The notes beneath the pieces were generated by a model that was not told the origin of the DNA, ran no database searches, and saw only the letters and a list, made by a program, of their open reading frames with translations. Shown here piece after piece: positions 19,592-29,509 of a stretch of DNA of 64,000 bases. The stretch spans positions 6,782,001-6,846,000 of the forward strand of contig PUDQ02000001.1 in the NCBI GenBank assembly GCA_002964805.2, in the 5' to 3' direction. The position numbers and the translations under genes were made by a program. Each line of letters begins with the position of its first letter. Position 1 is the first letter of the stretch. The stretch is from Trametes villosa. Its lineage: Eukaryota; Basidiomycota; Agaricomycetes; Polyporales; Polyporaceae.

Positions 19592-21982
19592 CTATGATAG
19601 CAGGAGAAAGACGAGCTCGTCTCTATCGGCGGACTGGCGCGTGAGGCGCGTGCGGCGCTCCTCGTCTTCGTGCAAGTGCGCACCCTTCAGCAAGATCGCA
19701 AATAGGTTGAGGGCATTTGGCGCGTCGATGCCGACATCATCGATGATCTCCGCCACAGGGTTGAAGCCTTGCTCGAACGACGCGGGCGTGCACAGGTTCT
19801 TCGAGTGCGCCCGGTCGAAGAAGTCAGCGACGAGCTGCGCGTCCGCCTCCTTTGACTTAACCGCCTTCGACACGAGCTTGTCGACGAGGAGGTGCCGGTG
19901 CTCTGAGGGGAGCTTCGTGAAGCACACCTCCGCTTCTTCGAGGTCGCGGATGTTGAAGAACTCCTTGGTGTCTTCAGCAACGCGGATCTTCGCCTCGTCG
20001 GCCGACATTGAGGGGCTGTTCGTGGACTCGGCATCCTCGTTGTCTGAACCAGTAGTCGAGCCAGCGGGCATCGACTCCGACTTTCTGTCGACGGGAACGG
20101 ACCGGGGAAGGAGCTGCAGGCGCTTCTGCTGCGGGGGCGCCTCGGGGGCACCGCCAGAACCAAGGTCGATGCTGCTCTTCCTGCTCGGGGGGCGGCTCGA
20201 CTTCGCAGATGTGACCTCCGCCGCGATCTCGGGGTTGGCGCTGAGCATGGAGAACATGGTGCTCGAGCCTTGCCGCGAGAGCGTCGACTCCCGGCTCTTG
20301 GTCTTGTCCTTCTGGAAGATGGAGCTGGGGCCAAAGGTTACGGGGGGCAACTTGTTGCTCTTGCCGAAGTTCGACAGGTCACCGGCCTTTGGGAGTCGAC
20401 GAGCAGCAGGCCCGCCAGCGACCGCCCAGCCGTCGGGGCCGATCTGCTGGTGGTCGCCGCGGTCGCCGCCGCGCCTCAAACCGCCACGAGACATGCTCAT
20501 CGAGCGGTTCATGGCGTCCTTGTCCGAAGCAGCCTTCTCCTTCTCGATCTGGAGACGTGTTGTCGGTATATGCTAACACAGTATGCAAGCCTACAAACTC
20601 ACCTGCTCGCGGAGCGCTGCGATCGTAGTAGGGGCCGCCGCCATCTTGCGGGAGATCCACTTCCGCTCGCGCAGTTCGATAACATCCTAATGGGTCGTCA
20701 GCGTCATCGCTCGTAGCGTCCATAACAGACATCTTACCTGAAGTATGAACTGCATATGCGAGTTGACATTCGGGCTCCGGCAGAGCTCCTTCATGAGCGA
20801 GAAGTACACGTCCATGTGCGCGCGCGCCTTGGGAGTATCGAGGATCTGGCCGACGGTCGTCAGGAGCTTGCACAAGCTCTCGATCTCCTCCTCCTCGGGG
20901 TTCTCGACGTTGCCCAGCAGCTTCTTCACGCACTCGTGCATGATGCGCTCCGTGAGCATCTGCAGCTTGAACAGCTCGCCGATGAACTTGATGAGACCGA
21001 GGCCCTGCCGCTTCGCCTTCTGCGCCGCGTAGTACTCCTCCGAGTACAGCGCGCTCTCCTCGTCCTCCTTGCCCTCCTGCGCAGCCTTGACGGCCTGGTC
21101 CTCGGTGGCCTCGGACGCCGCAGCGGCAGCCGTCGCGTCCTTCGCCGCCCATCCGCGCTCGAAGTCCTCCTGACAACGGTTCAACAGGTACTTGCGGAAG
21201 AGCTGTCCGCCCGCGATGGGCTTGCCGTCGGCGTTCTTGATGCCGTCGTCGCGGACGTTGGGGCTGATCTGCTCCATCATCTTCCGGCACAGGCGCGCGT
21301 ACATCTCCGACCACGTCGCCTCATCCGTCGCCTTCTCGAACACGAGCCGGATGACCTGGATGAGCGTCCGCCCGTCCTGCTCCTTCTCGGACTTGTTCGC
21401 CCACGCGATGATCTGGTCCGAGATCGAGTCGAAGCGCTCCATGGTGAGCTTGTTGAGCAGCGCGCGGACCTTGCGGTCGACGACCTCGGGCGAGTCCTGA
21501 TCGACGGCGGGGCCCTTCTTGACGAGGCTGCCCGGCGTCCAGCGGTTCGCGGACACCTTGAGAGGAGCAACGGGCTCCAGAGACATAGAGTTGGCGAGGG
21601 AAGATGCGGGACCGAACGCGCTGCCTTGGCCGGGACCCTGGCCAGGACGTTCCTCCTCGCGCTTGCCGCCACGCTGGCTGCGCGTGCAACCACTGCTGCT
21701 CGGGCCACCGCTCGAGGAACGGACCATGGGCGCCGGGCGACCGAAGGGCATGCCCGCCGGGCCGCCAGACATCGACGCAGACCGGTTGGCCGCCGCGAAG
21801 CGCTCCTCGCTCGACATCTTCGGGGTCGAGAACTGACACATGGTGAAGGAGCTGACCTTGCTGTTCTGGAAGCCTGAGATGCCGAGGCCGACGGAGACTT
21901 GGCGAGAGACGCCTGCGGGGGGAGGCGTGTTGGAAGAGGGGCGGCGAGCGTGACCGGGTTGCGAACCACCGCGGTGGGGCAT
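19592..21982 (-). CDS. eIF4G-like translation initiation factor lacking the N-terminal region
   Basis: complement(join(19592..20548,20603..20686,20738..21982)), 761 residues. After a Ser/Gly/Pro-rich start, residues about 160-430 form a MIF4G (HEAT) domain (VRALLNKLTMERFDSISDQI; LVFEKATDEATW; ARLCRKM; FKLQMLTERIMHECVKKLL; QFILQDVIELRERKW), the surface that binds eIF4A and RNA. A basic RG-containing linker follows, then an MA3 domain at about 625-750 (FFNIRDLEEAEVCF; LVDKLVSKAV; LCTPASFEQGF). Fungal eIF4G usually has several hundred residues before MIF4G, including the eIF4E-binding YxxxxLL motif and PABP sites. Here that part is missing: a stop lies 147 bases upstream of the ATG in the same frame, only 1.2 kb separates the ATG from the next gene, and no YxxxxLL frame was seen. 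Probably a paralogue of a full-length eIF4G elsewhere. Confidence 0.8.
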
Positions 21983-23158
21983 GGCGAAACTCTGGTCGTT
22001 GGGCTCGAGACCGATCGCGTCGAGGGGCGGGAGGGAGTCGGGCTTCAGGTAGCGAGGGACTGCAGAGGATGCGCGGACAAGGATCCCAGCGCTGTGCTGC
22101 GGTAGCTGGGGGCGCCGAATTGAACCTGAAGGTCACAGTGCATATTCGCGGGGAAGAAGTCGGGGAGAGCGAGAGAAGCCGCGACTCCAGCTCAAGTCGT
22201 CATAGAATCTCGCAAGATCCCGTAGCTGGGAGCATTGCGAGGACTGACCTAACCGCTTTGCAAGAATCAAGGCGTCATAGCCAGCAGCTTCGTCGAAGCA
22301 CTCACCTGCAGTACTTATAAGATGATGCGAAGTGGTGGGTGAAAGCGCCCTTACAAATGATTACTTCCTCGCGATGCAACACTACTTTTGAGTGTCGTAA
22401 GAAGTATGTCTTCGAGGGTCATGGTACCGTCCCGAGGCGAAACTTCTTGAGGTCGGAGGATTTCGCTGATCACGGGGCCACGGACCAATTGAGAAAATGC
22501 CGGCGTGCAGGTATTGCGCTTCTCGTACAGCCTTTATCGCCCTGCTACGGGTATATGTGGGATGTAGTAGGGTGAACGCCATCGTCGATGTCGAAGTACA
22601 ACGTACTCGATAGGCGCTGGCGACCAAATGCTCCTCTGATAGGCGCTTAATGGTAGTACAAATGCATCCGTACTTACTACTTACCATGATGGTAGTACAT
22701 TCAAGGTACCCTCCTTACTACCTTCGCGGCGACACACGTTTTGAGAATGACAAGCCGCGCATCCCCAGACGACATTATCGGATGAGTCCAGCACCTCGAG
22801 GCAGGGGCGAGTCAGATGTGCCTTGCGGGAAGTGCCCCGCTCACGGAAGTACTCGCGCCAACCTCGCCATTTCCGGACCATCTCCCGCGATCTAGGGGAG
22901 GATAATGATTGCCATGCTGATCGCGCGACTCCAGACAATGAGGCGGACGGTCCTCAGCAGCGTGTCGACGCTCTCTCCCCTTGCTTTTATGCACCATCTC
23001 CGCAGGACACGTCGTCAACGGATCTCGTCTCGCCCACCAGTACTCAGCTCGCATCACTCGTAACTCGCTCACCTGCACTATTATCGGTAAGCGAACTACT
23101 TACTCGCGCGCTATAGGCTATGGCAACTTACCTTGTGTCTGTGGGGGCGCAGTACACC
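21983..23158. other. Intergenic with possible fossil eIF4G coding sequence
   Basis: The 117 bases directly upstream of the eIF4G-like ATG (21983-22099) translate in frame, without an ATG, to sequence that looks like authentic eIF4G (YLKPDSLPPLDAIGLEP). Farther up the sequence is noncoding in character. A pair of GGTAGTAC repeats lies near 22650-22695. The region also holds the promoter of the plus-strand gene at 23159. Confidence 0.5.
22312..22321 (-). promoter_or_regulatory. TATA-like box upstream of eIF4G-like gene
   Basis: CTTATAAGTA on the minus strand, 330 bases before the ATG at 21982. If used, transcription would start downstream of it and the transcript would include the in-frame eIF4G-like codons as leader. 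Confidence 0.35.
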
Positions 23159-23819
23159 ATGGAGATCGATTCCGACCTCTCCCAGCTCCTGAACTCCCTC
23201 TCGCTCGACAGCCAGCGCAAGGCACTCTTTGTGAGCATCTTGCACTCGGTTCGTAGCTGCAGCGCAAGACTGACACGGACGCCACGCCTCGAGAAAGGCA
23301 AGCGAAGAGCAGGCATCTCAGACATCACCAACACCAAGCAGTCCAGCGCACGACGCAGTCATGTCCGACTCCTCCGACAGCGAGGACTCGACGTATCCCG
23401 TACGTCACTCACTCCCTCCCCTCCCCTCCCCCTTCTTTCTCTCCACAACGCTCACACGCCGCCCCCCCACGCAGCCAAATCCCTACCCGCCCTCGAGCGC
23501 CGCCTCCGGCGGAAGCGCGCCGCCGCCCTGCGGGTGCGCGTACCTGCAGGCGCTGCACGCGCGCATCCGCGCGGGCGCGTACGCGACGACGGGCGGGGAC
23601 TACCTCGAGGCGATCTTCACGCACCGCGAGGCGTTCTTCGCGTTCCCCGCGGGCCACCGCGCGTGCGCGATCGGCTTCTCGGGGCTCGCGCAGGACCTCG
23701 AGCGCCGCCGCCTCCCCCCGGGGGACCAGAGCGCGGGCTGGCGCGCGGACTGGGATGGCGATAGCGAGGCTGCCGCGGCGTTCCGGTACGAGGCGGAGGT
23801 CATCGCGCATGCGTTCTAG
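23159..23819 (+). CDS. Small hypothetical protein
   Basis: join(23159..23230,23322..23399,23475..23819), 164 residues. The ATG at 23159 (context ACCATGG) is preferred over an in-frame ATG at 23120. Exon 1 encodes an amphipathic Leu/Ser-rich stretch (DLSQLLNSLSL), exon 2 a Ser/Asp acidic linker (SDSSDSEDS), exon 3 a compact domain with CGCAYLQALHARIRAGAY and a Trp/Asp region near the end. Intron 2 is 75 nt and in frame, so an unspliced product with 25 extra residues would also be open, but it has good splice signals (GTACGT, CGCAG). I do not recognise a family. Confidence 0.55.
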
Positions 23820-23973
23820 GAGCGGGTGGGGTTGTTTTGTGGCCTCGGACGCTTGATACCCCCTTCTGCCGGATCTGTGTCGTGGAGCGAAGCAGGGCTT
23901 TGCGTCTGTACTCGTTGTATTGCCTTACTTTGTAGCAACAGATGGTTTGTGTACTCTTCCGAAATGCGTGAAA

Positions 23974-25735
23974 TCAAGCCTCCGCCGCGCTCCGTGTCGC
24001 CTTCCTCCTCTCAGACTCGGTAGGGGCAGACAGTGACGTCTGCGTGGAAGGGACGGGCATGCCCTTCTCCGCGAGAAACTCCCGAAATGAGCGCACGTCG
24101 TCTTCGGCACTGCAACGCGAACCAGATCAGCGCGAGTTCAAGCTCGAATGCGACACACGCGCGTACCTGATGAGCCCACGCTCGATCTGGCTCTGGGTGA
24201 GGCTGCGCAGGTAGGGCAGGAGAAGATGGCCGTACTTCGGCATACCCTTGTACTATGCACGAAATGCGTGTTAGAGACACGTGTGTCTTAGTGTTGAGGA
24301 AAGGAATTGCGCACCGTGATGAGATGCTCTGCAGACTCTTTGTGAACCTTCTCCATCAGCAGCGGGACGAGCGGACTATCCGCCAAGTCCTCGATGCGCC
24401 GCATAATCGGCCGTCTGCAGCACGCAAAGATCAGCACTCACACACATACAGAGAGCAGAGAGAGAGCGTACACGCCGAAGATGATCGCGTTCGTCCGCGG
24501 CAGCTTGCGGAACGTCTGGTGGTCGATCCGCAGCCAGAGGTCCTCCGGCCGCAGATCCATGTCCGGCAGGCCCGACGCGATGTTGTCTATAGCAGCAGCC
24601 GCCGTCAGTCCTCCCCACTCCACGAACAGGTGTGAGTGAGTGCAGACGCACGCAGGAAGAGGTTGCGGTCGTCCATGATGTTCCAGCTCGACCGCTCGAA
24701 CGGCTGGTCCGGCCGGAAACGCTTCAGCGTGCGCTCGACGCTCATGAGGAGCTTCGCGTTGAAGTCCGGTACGGGCGCGTGCAGCACCTCGAGGTGCTTG
24801 TCGATCGTGTCCGAGAGCAGGTAGGTGCCTGCATATATGCGCGTCAGTCAGGAATTGACCGATTGAGGGAAGAAATGGGAGATGAACGTACCGGGGAAGA
24901 CGATGAGCCCGCCGACGAGGTAGACCTTTCCGTCCGGACGCTCTCGGGCCATCAGGAAGTCGTCTTGGACCAAGCTTCGCGTACGCAGTAGGTCAGCGCC
25001 GTTTAGACATCTACGAAAACTACTTGTACGTACCGGGATATGACGAGGAGCGCATCCGTCCCCTTCGTCTGGCTTACAGCGTCATACCGCTCCCCAGTCA
25101 CCAGATTCGTAATCGAGTCGGGGTGATCCCGCCTGAAGAGCGTAGGGTAGCGCTTCGGCAGGTAGTCCGAGAGTAGCTCTAGCAGCTCCCCGCAGGCCTC
25201 GTCGTTCTCCGGAAGGGAATCAACAACGTGCTTTCCTAAACGCGGTCGAAGGTCAGGAGAGGCGGTCGCATCTAGTTGCACAGCGAACCTTGCTCTGCGA
25301 TGACTCGTGCCTTCTCGTCGAGGTACCACTTGTACTCCTTGTCGATCTCGATCCAGTGGTTGACGTGCATAGGCTGGTGTGCCATCGTCTACGCCACCAA
25401 GCGGCCTCAGTCACCCATCTGTTATCTAATGCAGCGATACTACGCGCCTGGTGGTATGGATAGCGCATTGTCTTGTTCGCGTAGATGAAGTTGCGCGCCG
25501 TCGCGGTCTCGAGGTCGAACTCGAGGAGTGGGTCAGGATCTGGCAGGCATGATTCATTCTGGTTGGCATCGGGCGGCGCTGGTAGCTTCTCGCTCTGAGT
25601 AGACGTAGATGGCAAGGAAGTCTTTAGTCTAGCCGCCCTCCTGTGCAGCGCGTACGCTATCAAGGCCAGCCCTGCTGTGAGTCCGGCCAGAGCAGGAAGC
25701 GCATTCATCCCGCTCGAAACCAGAGCTAGAGTCAT
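23974..25735 (-). CDS. DUF3445 protein, probable heme-dependent oxidative N-demethylase
   Basis: complement(join(23974..24109,24167..24246,24315..24414,24472..24586,24652..24828,24892..24974,25034..25235,25289..25388,25448..25735)), 426 residues. An N-terminal membrane anchor (residues about 10-30, ALPALAGLTAGLALIAYALH) is followed by the DUF3445 domain: MRYPYHQTMA, HWIEIDKEY, TNLVTGERYD, DDFLMARE, VYLVGGLIVFPG, LWLRIDHQTFRKLPRT. In characterised bacterial members the domain uses heme to remove methyl groups oxidatively from small amines. The fungal substrate is unknown and the assignment rests on the family. Intron 1 would need a GC donor (CAG|GCGCGT), since it is the only splice I found that restores the conserved HQTMA. 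Nine exons, all phases consistent. Confidence 0.8.
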
Positions 25736-28700
25736 TGTGGAAGGCGTAACTTGTCAGAAAGCTGCGTATAGAGGTAGTCAGCGCAGGGAAGAGGGTGCTC
25801 GAGAGGCTGGTACTGACCGAGGATGGGCGTTGAATGAGTGAAACGGCTGCAGTCGCTCCCGAGGGTTGACCTCCAAGAGTCAATAGCTTATCGCTCCGAT
25901 AATGCAGAAGTCGTGACCACCCCCATCCCGGTCAGGAGGTGTGGTTCCGATACGTAATCTCGTGGATTTTCCCCGTCCATCCGGGGCCATATCTCCGAGA
26001 GAGCTTCAATGGCAGCCGTGGGGTTGGTCGAGTAGCCTCGAGGGAAATTGACTTTCTTCGCTGAGACGAGCGCTCAGGAGTCAGAACCCCTGCGGTTACT
26101 CGCCTTTATTCGGTGGAAGCTGCTATTATAAGCACCGTCAGCAGCCTTGAGAGGTATTGGTTGTTGAACTTACCGATGCATGGTTACCCCCAAAGAGAAC
26201 AGGGAAGGGTATGCAATGAGTATCAGGAGTACCATCTAGTCGGAGGGCAGGTGTTCCGGTGGAGGTCCCAAGCCGACGGCTCTATGCATAATGACGACCA
26301 GTGCATAGTCAGTCGCAGTCGCGCGTTACCAGGTCTAGATACTGAGTGTCGAGCAATAGGCAAAGTTTCACCCGAGCTTGGACGTGGATGTGCATATGGT
26401 CGTTTCGAATAAACTTGTCCACTGGGCGCTTGTCACTCAACGTCAACATCGGGAGGTGCCACGGGCGCCAATGTCATGCTACTCTTCCGTGATCCACCAT
26501 GGCATAACTTGCCACTACATCATGGCTATCAGGCTGAAATACCAAATCGTCATGTTAAGAAATAGGTACGCACGAAGTTTTTGTTCTGGGCTCTCTGCTG
26601 GCCCTACAGGCTAACAGCTCGCCGTATGTTCCCAGGTAGAAGTTGTCTAAACCTGCAGACACAACCCTCTATCCCGAGGGAACATGTTTTGCGACTAGCT
26701 AGCGTATTGCCCTTCTTCACGAAACTGACTTAGCTGTATTGTGGCCCTCCTACACATCCGGAGCTGCCGCTATGAGACGCTGCCCTATCGCTTTTGCGGT
26801 CGTGCGCGGAATGATATCCGTGCAAGCGCGACTAGCTGCTGGGATCCCCGGTAAGCACATGTACGAACTCGGCACGATAATTTTATAAAACTGACAGTTT
26901 GATGAACAGTGCTGTGTGTAGATGTTCTGTCCTGCACTAAATGGATCGCTAGTCCGAGGCGTTTCAGACGCAGGCTCTTTACTGCGGGCTATCATGAAGT
27001 CCGTTGGCTATACTATAGCGAACATAACAGAAGAGGTAAAAGGCTATGCCTGTCGAGCACTTTCGCTCTCGATTTTGTTTGCATGCAGCAGAAGCAGCCG
27101 GACAGGACGACTACCGGCAGCGGTACCATCGTGTACAGGCCAACTGGCACAGGGAGATCATCGTTCAACCTCCACTCACCGTCATCGGGGGGCATCTCGT
27201 GGGGCGGGTTGTCATGAACATGGCTTACGAACTGCGCTCATATGGCCGTCGCAGTAAGTCGAAACTCGGCCCCCTTCCTCGATGTGAAGAGATTGACATT
27301 CCTGCTATTTAGAAACGCTGCTGTCGGACACGCCGCGTTGCCCTAGCAGGATCAACCAACCAGCTCTCCTTCGTCCCAACCGGCTCGCTATGAACGTTCC
27401 CTGCGTCTCCAAGCTTCCCGCGTGTTTCTACCTGCCTCCTTGCCCGCCTTGTTGTCTTCAGGGTTGGTGGGGCGACCCTTCTTCGGCTTCTACCATTTTT
27501 TCGCCGTCCACATTTTCGCGAAGTCCCAAGTATCCGGGGTACGTGCATCCCAGATGCGAACGGCGTGACGGTTCCTACCACATCTTCCAAGCGGCTGGGG
27601 CACGACGCGATTCGCAGATAAAAACACCTAGTACAGACCGCTCAGGATAGGACCACCCGTTGACCATCACGTTCCGACTAGGAGTCCGACATCACCTACC
27701 CTGGCCCATCCCCTCGTACCCGGCGCTCCGAACAGCCAGGGGCTTTCCCTGCGCTCATTCTCGGCCCTCATTGGCGGATACGAGTTGTTCCTAGGGTGCG
27801 GCGCGCGCTCCGATCGCTCAAGTCTACCTACGTCGCGGCAGGCGCGTCACCGGTGAGAACCCGCTTGTCACTGGATGTGCTTGTGTACGCCACTGGCGGA
27901 CGGGGGACGCTACGCTGACAGTGACGTGCCAGGCAGATCGGTCGCACTTTACGCTTTCCGCGTTCCTGTGACGCGATAGCAGGGTCCCCCCGGCCCCTGG
28001 AATCCCAAGCAAAAGCGGCTCGCCTCCGCGTTCCTCTCCTCATTCCAACGGTAACCGCTGGGCGCCCAAATCGCTATTAATATTGGGCGCGCCGCTGCCG
28101 GGCGAGCGAATAGGGCCAACAGCGCCCAGGTACCCGCCCGGGTGCCTGAAGGCTCTGCAGCCTGCAGCCTGCAGCGCAATCCGAGAAGGCCTCTGTCGGT
28201 TGCCTAGATGCCGGCCCTGCGTCTACACGACGAACTGAATGTACGGTCCCGGATTACGAAGACTACGAGGCCGAGAAGTCCCTGGGATCTGGGAAGGGAC
28301 TCCGGATCCGAGGACGGCTGTCCTCGGGGCACGGCAACCACCCAGAACGCCTTTCGTGCGTGCCTTGCGGCCTGTGAGTGGGCGTAGGTGGGCTCGGGAG
28401 GATATGTGGCGTGGTGGGTGTTGGGCGGGCAATCTGGGTGGATGAGCTCGTGTTGGGCGCTCAGCGGGCGCGGCCACTTTCGCGGGTGTTCGGAAGACTG
28501 GGGATTCACACAAAAAGTGTCAGAAAAAGTTAGTGGGGATCATTGTCAGCACGGAAAGGGACGTGTACGCGCTGCACAAGGTTTTGTTCGACCACCGTGA
28601 GGAAGTACCTGCATGGAGAGAAAAAGTGGACATGTCCGGGATTGAACCGGACCCCTCCCGCATGCTAAGCGGGCGTGATAACCAACTACACCACATGCCC

Positions 28701-29509
28701 TTATTGAGGCGCTTATGGGACACAGTGTACACACTAGCAGCGCTTTGAATGCCTCTAGCAAAACCAAGCGCGAACGTAAACATATCGCAAACCGCCACCG
28801 TCTGTTGCCTTCCGTTCAACACCAACATCTGTATATCTGCCTGCTCGAGTAACTTGCTCTGAAGGCCGAGAACATTGGTCCTCCGCCCGTAGGTGATAGG
28901 ACCGTGCGTGCCTCAGCCACATCACTTGAACGATCGCCCTGAGATTATTCGACAGCGCTCGCTGGGCGCACGCAATGGGTGTCTCGTGCTTCCCACCCGT
29001 GCGCACACGCGAAACGAGTGCGACGGCAAGCGGATGGCCATGCCCTGGAGATCTGCTGTCTTTACATAAAAAGGCTCGAGCCTTCGTGTGGTTCCTGGGC
29101 AGTGGGCGGGAGCAGGTGCGCGCGCGGGGGACTTATCCGAAAGTCAGGAACGGTCGCTCAATTAATTGGCGCCTCTGCGGACACTTGGCGATCGCGATTC
29201 GTTTGCTGCCAGCGTGAGTGCACGGTTCAAGGGCAGCTGCAGGAAACTTTGCGGAAGAGATTGCTGCGCACGAGACGATATACGACATATTTGGCTGTCT
29301 CGAGTTTTCTCCCCGGTGGGTGGGAGAGGGCGAGGGAAATGTGGACTGGAAATGTGGGTCAAATGTATTAAGGGATATGCCGGAAAAGGCAATCCAGGAA
29401 CGGTGATGTGCCTGAAGAAGCGGGAGGGGATTGGGAGTCCGACGTTCTCGAGGCCCCCATCCCCGGCGAGCTCTCCTTGTTCCTCTCACCACCGCCCTCC
29501 CCTCCCTCC
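25736..29509. other. Gene-poor region of 3.8 kb holding one tRNA gene
   Basis: No protein gene could be built on either strand. Open frames are short, lack conserved motifs and do not join across splice sites. Lower GC in 25.9-27.3 kb. Small features are a perfect hairpin at 28308-28327 (stem CCGAGGAC, loop GGCT) and a tandem CTGCAG-type triplet around 28154-28174. The last 450 bases (CATAAAAAGG near 29065) may belong to the promoter and leader of the OPT gene. No transposase fragment recognised. Confidence 0.55.
28627..28700 (-). tRNA. tRNA-Ala (anticodon AGC)
   Basis: 74 nt, identical to the tRNA at 6094-6167. Downstream the transcript would read CTTTTTC, a standard Pol III terminator. Flanking DNA differs from the other copies, so it was not copied as part of a large block. 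Confidence 0.97.

Noticed and set aside
20756..21877. 373-residue plus-strand frame opposite the eIF4G MIF4G domain
   Set aside because: Leu/Arg/Val-rich antisense shadow of a clear MIF4G coding exon.
28308..28327. Perfect hairpin considered as a terminator or attachment site
   Set aside because: No adjacent gene end, T run or recombinase; listed only as a note in the gene-poor region.
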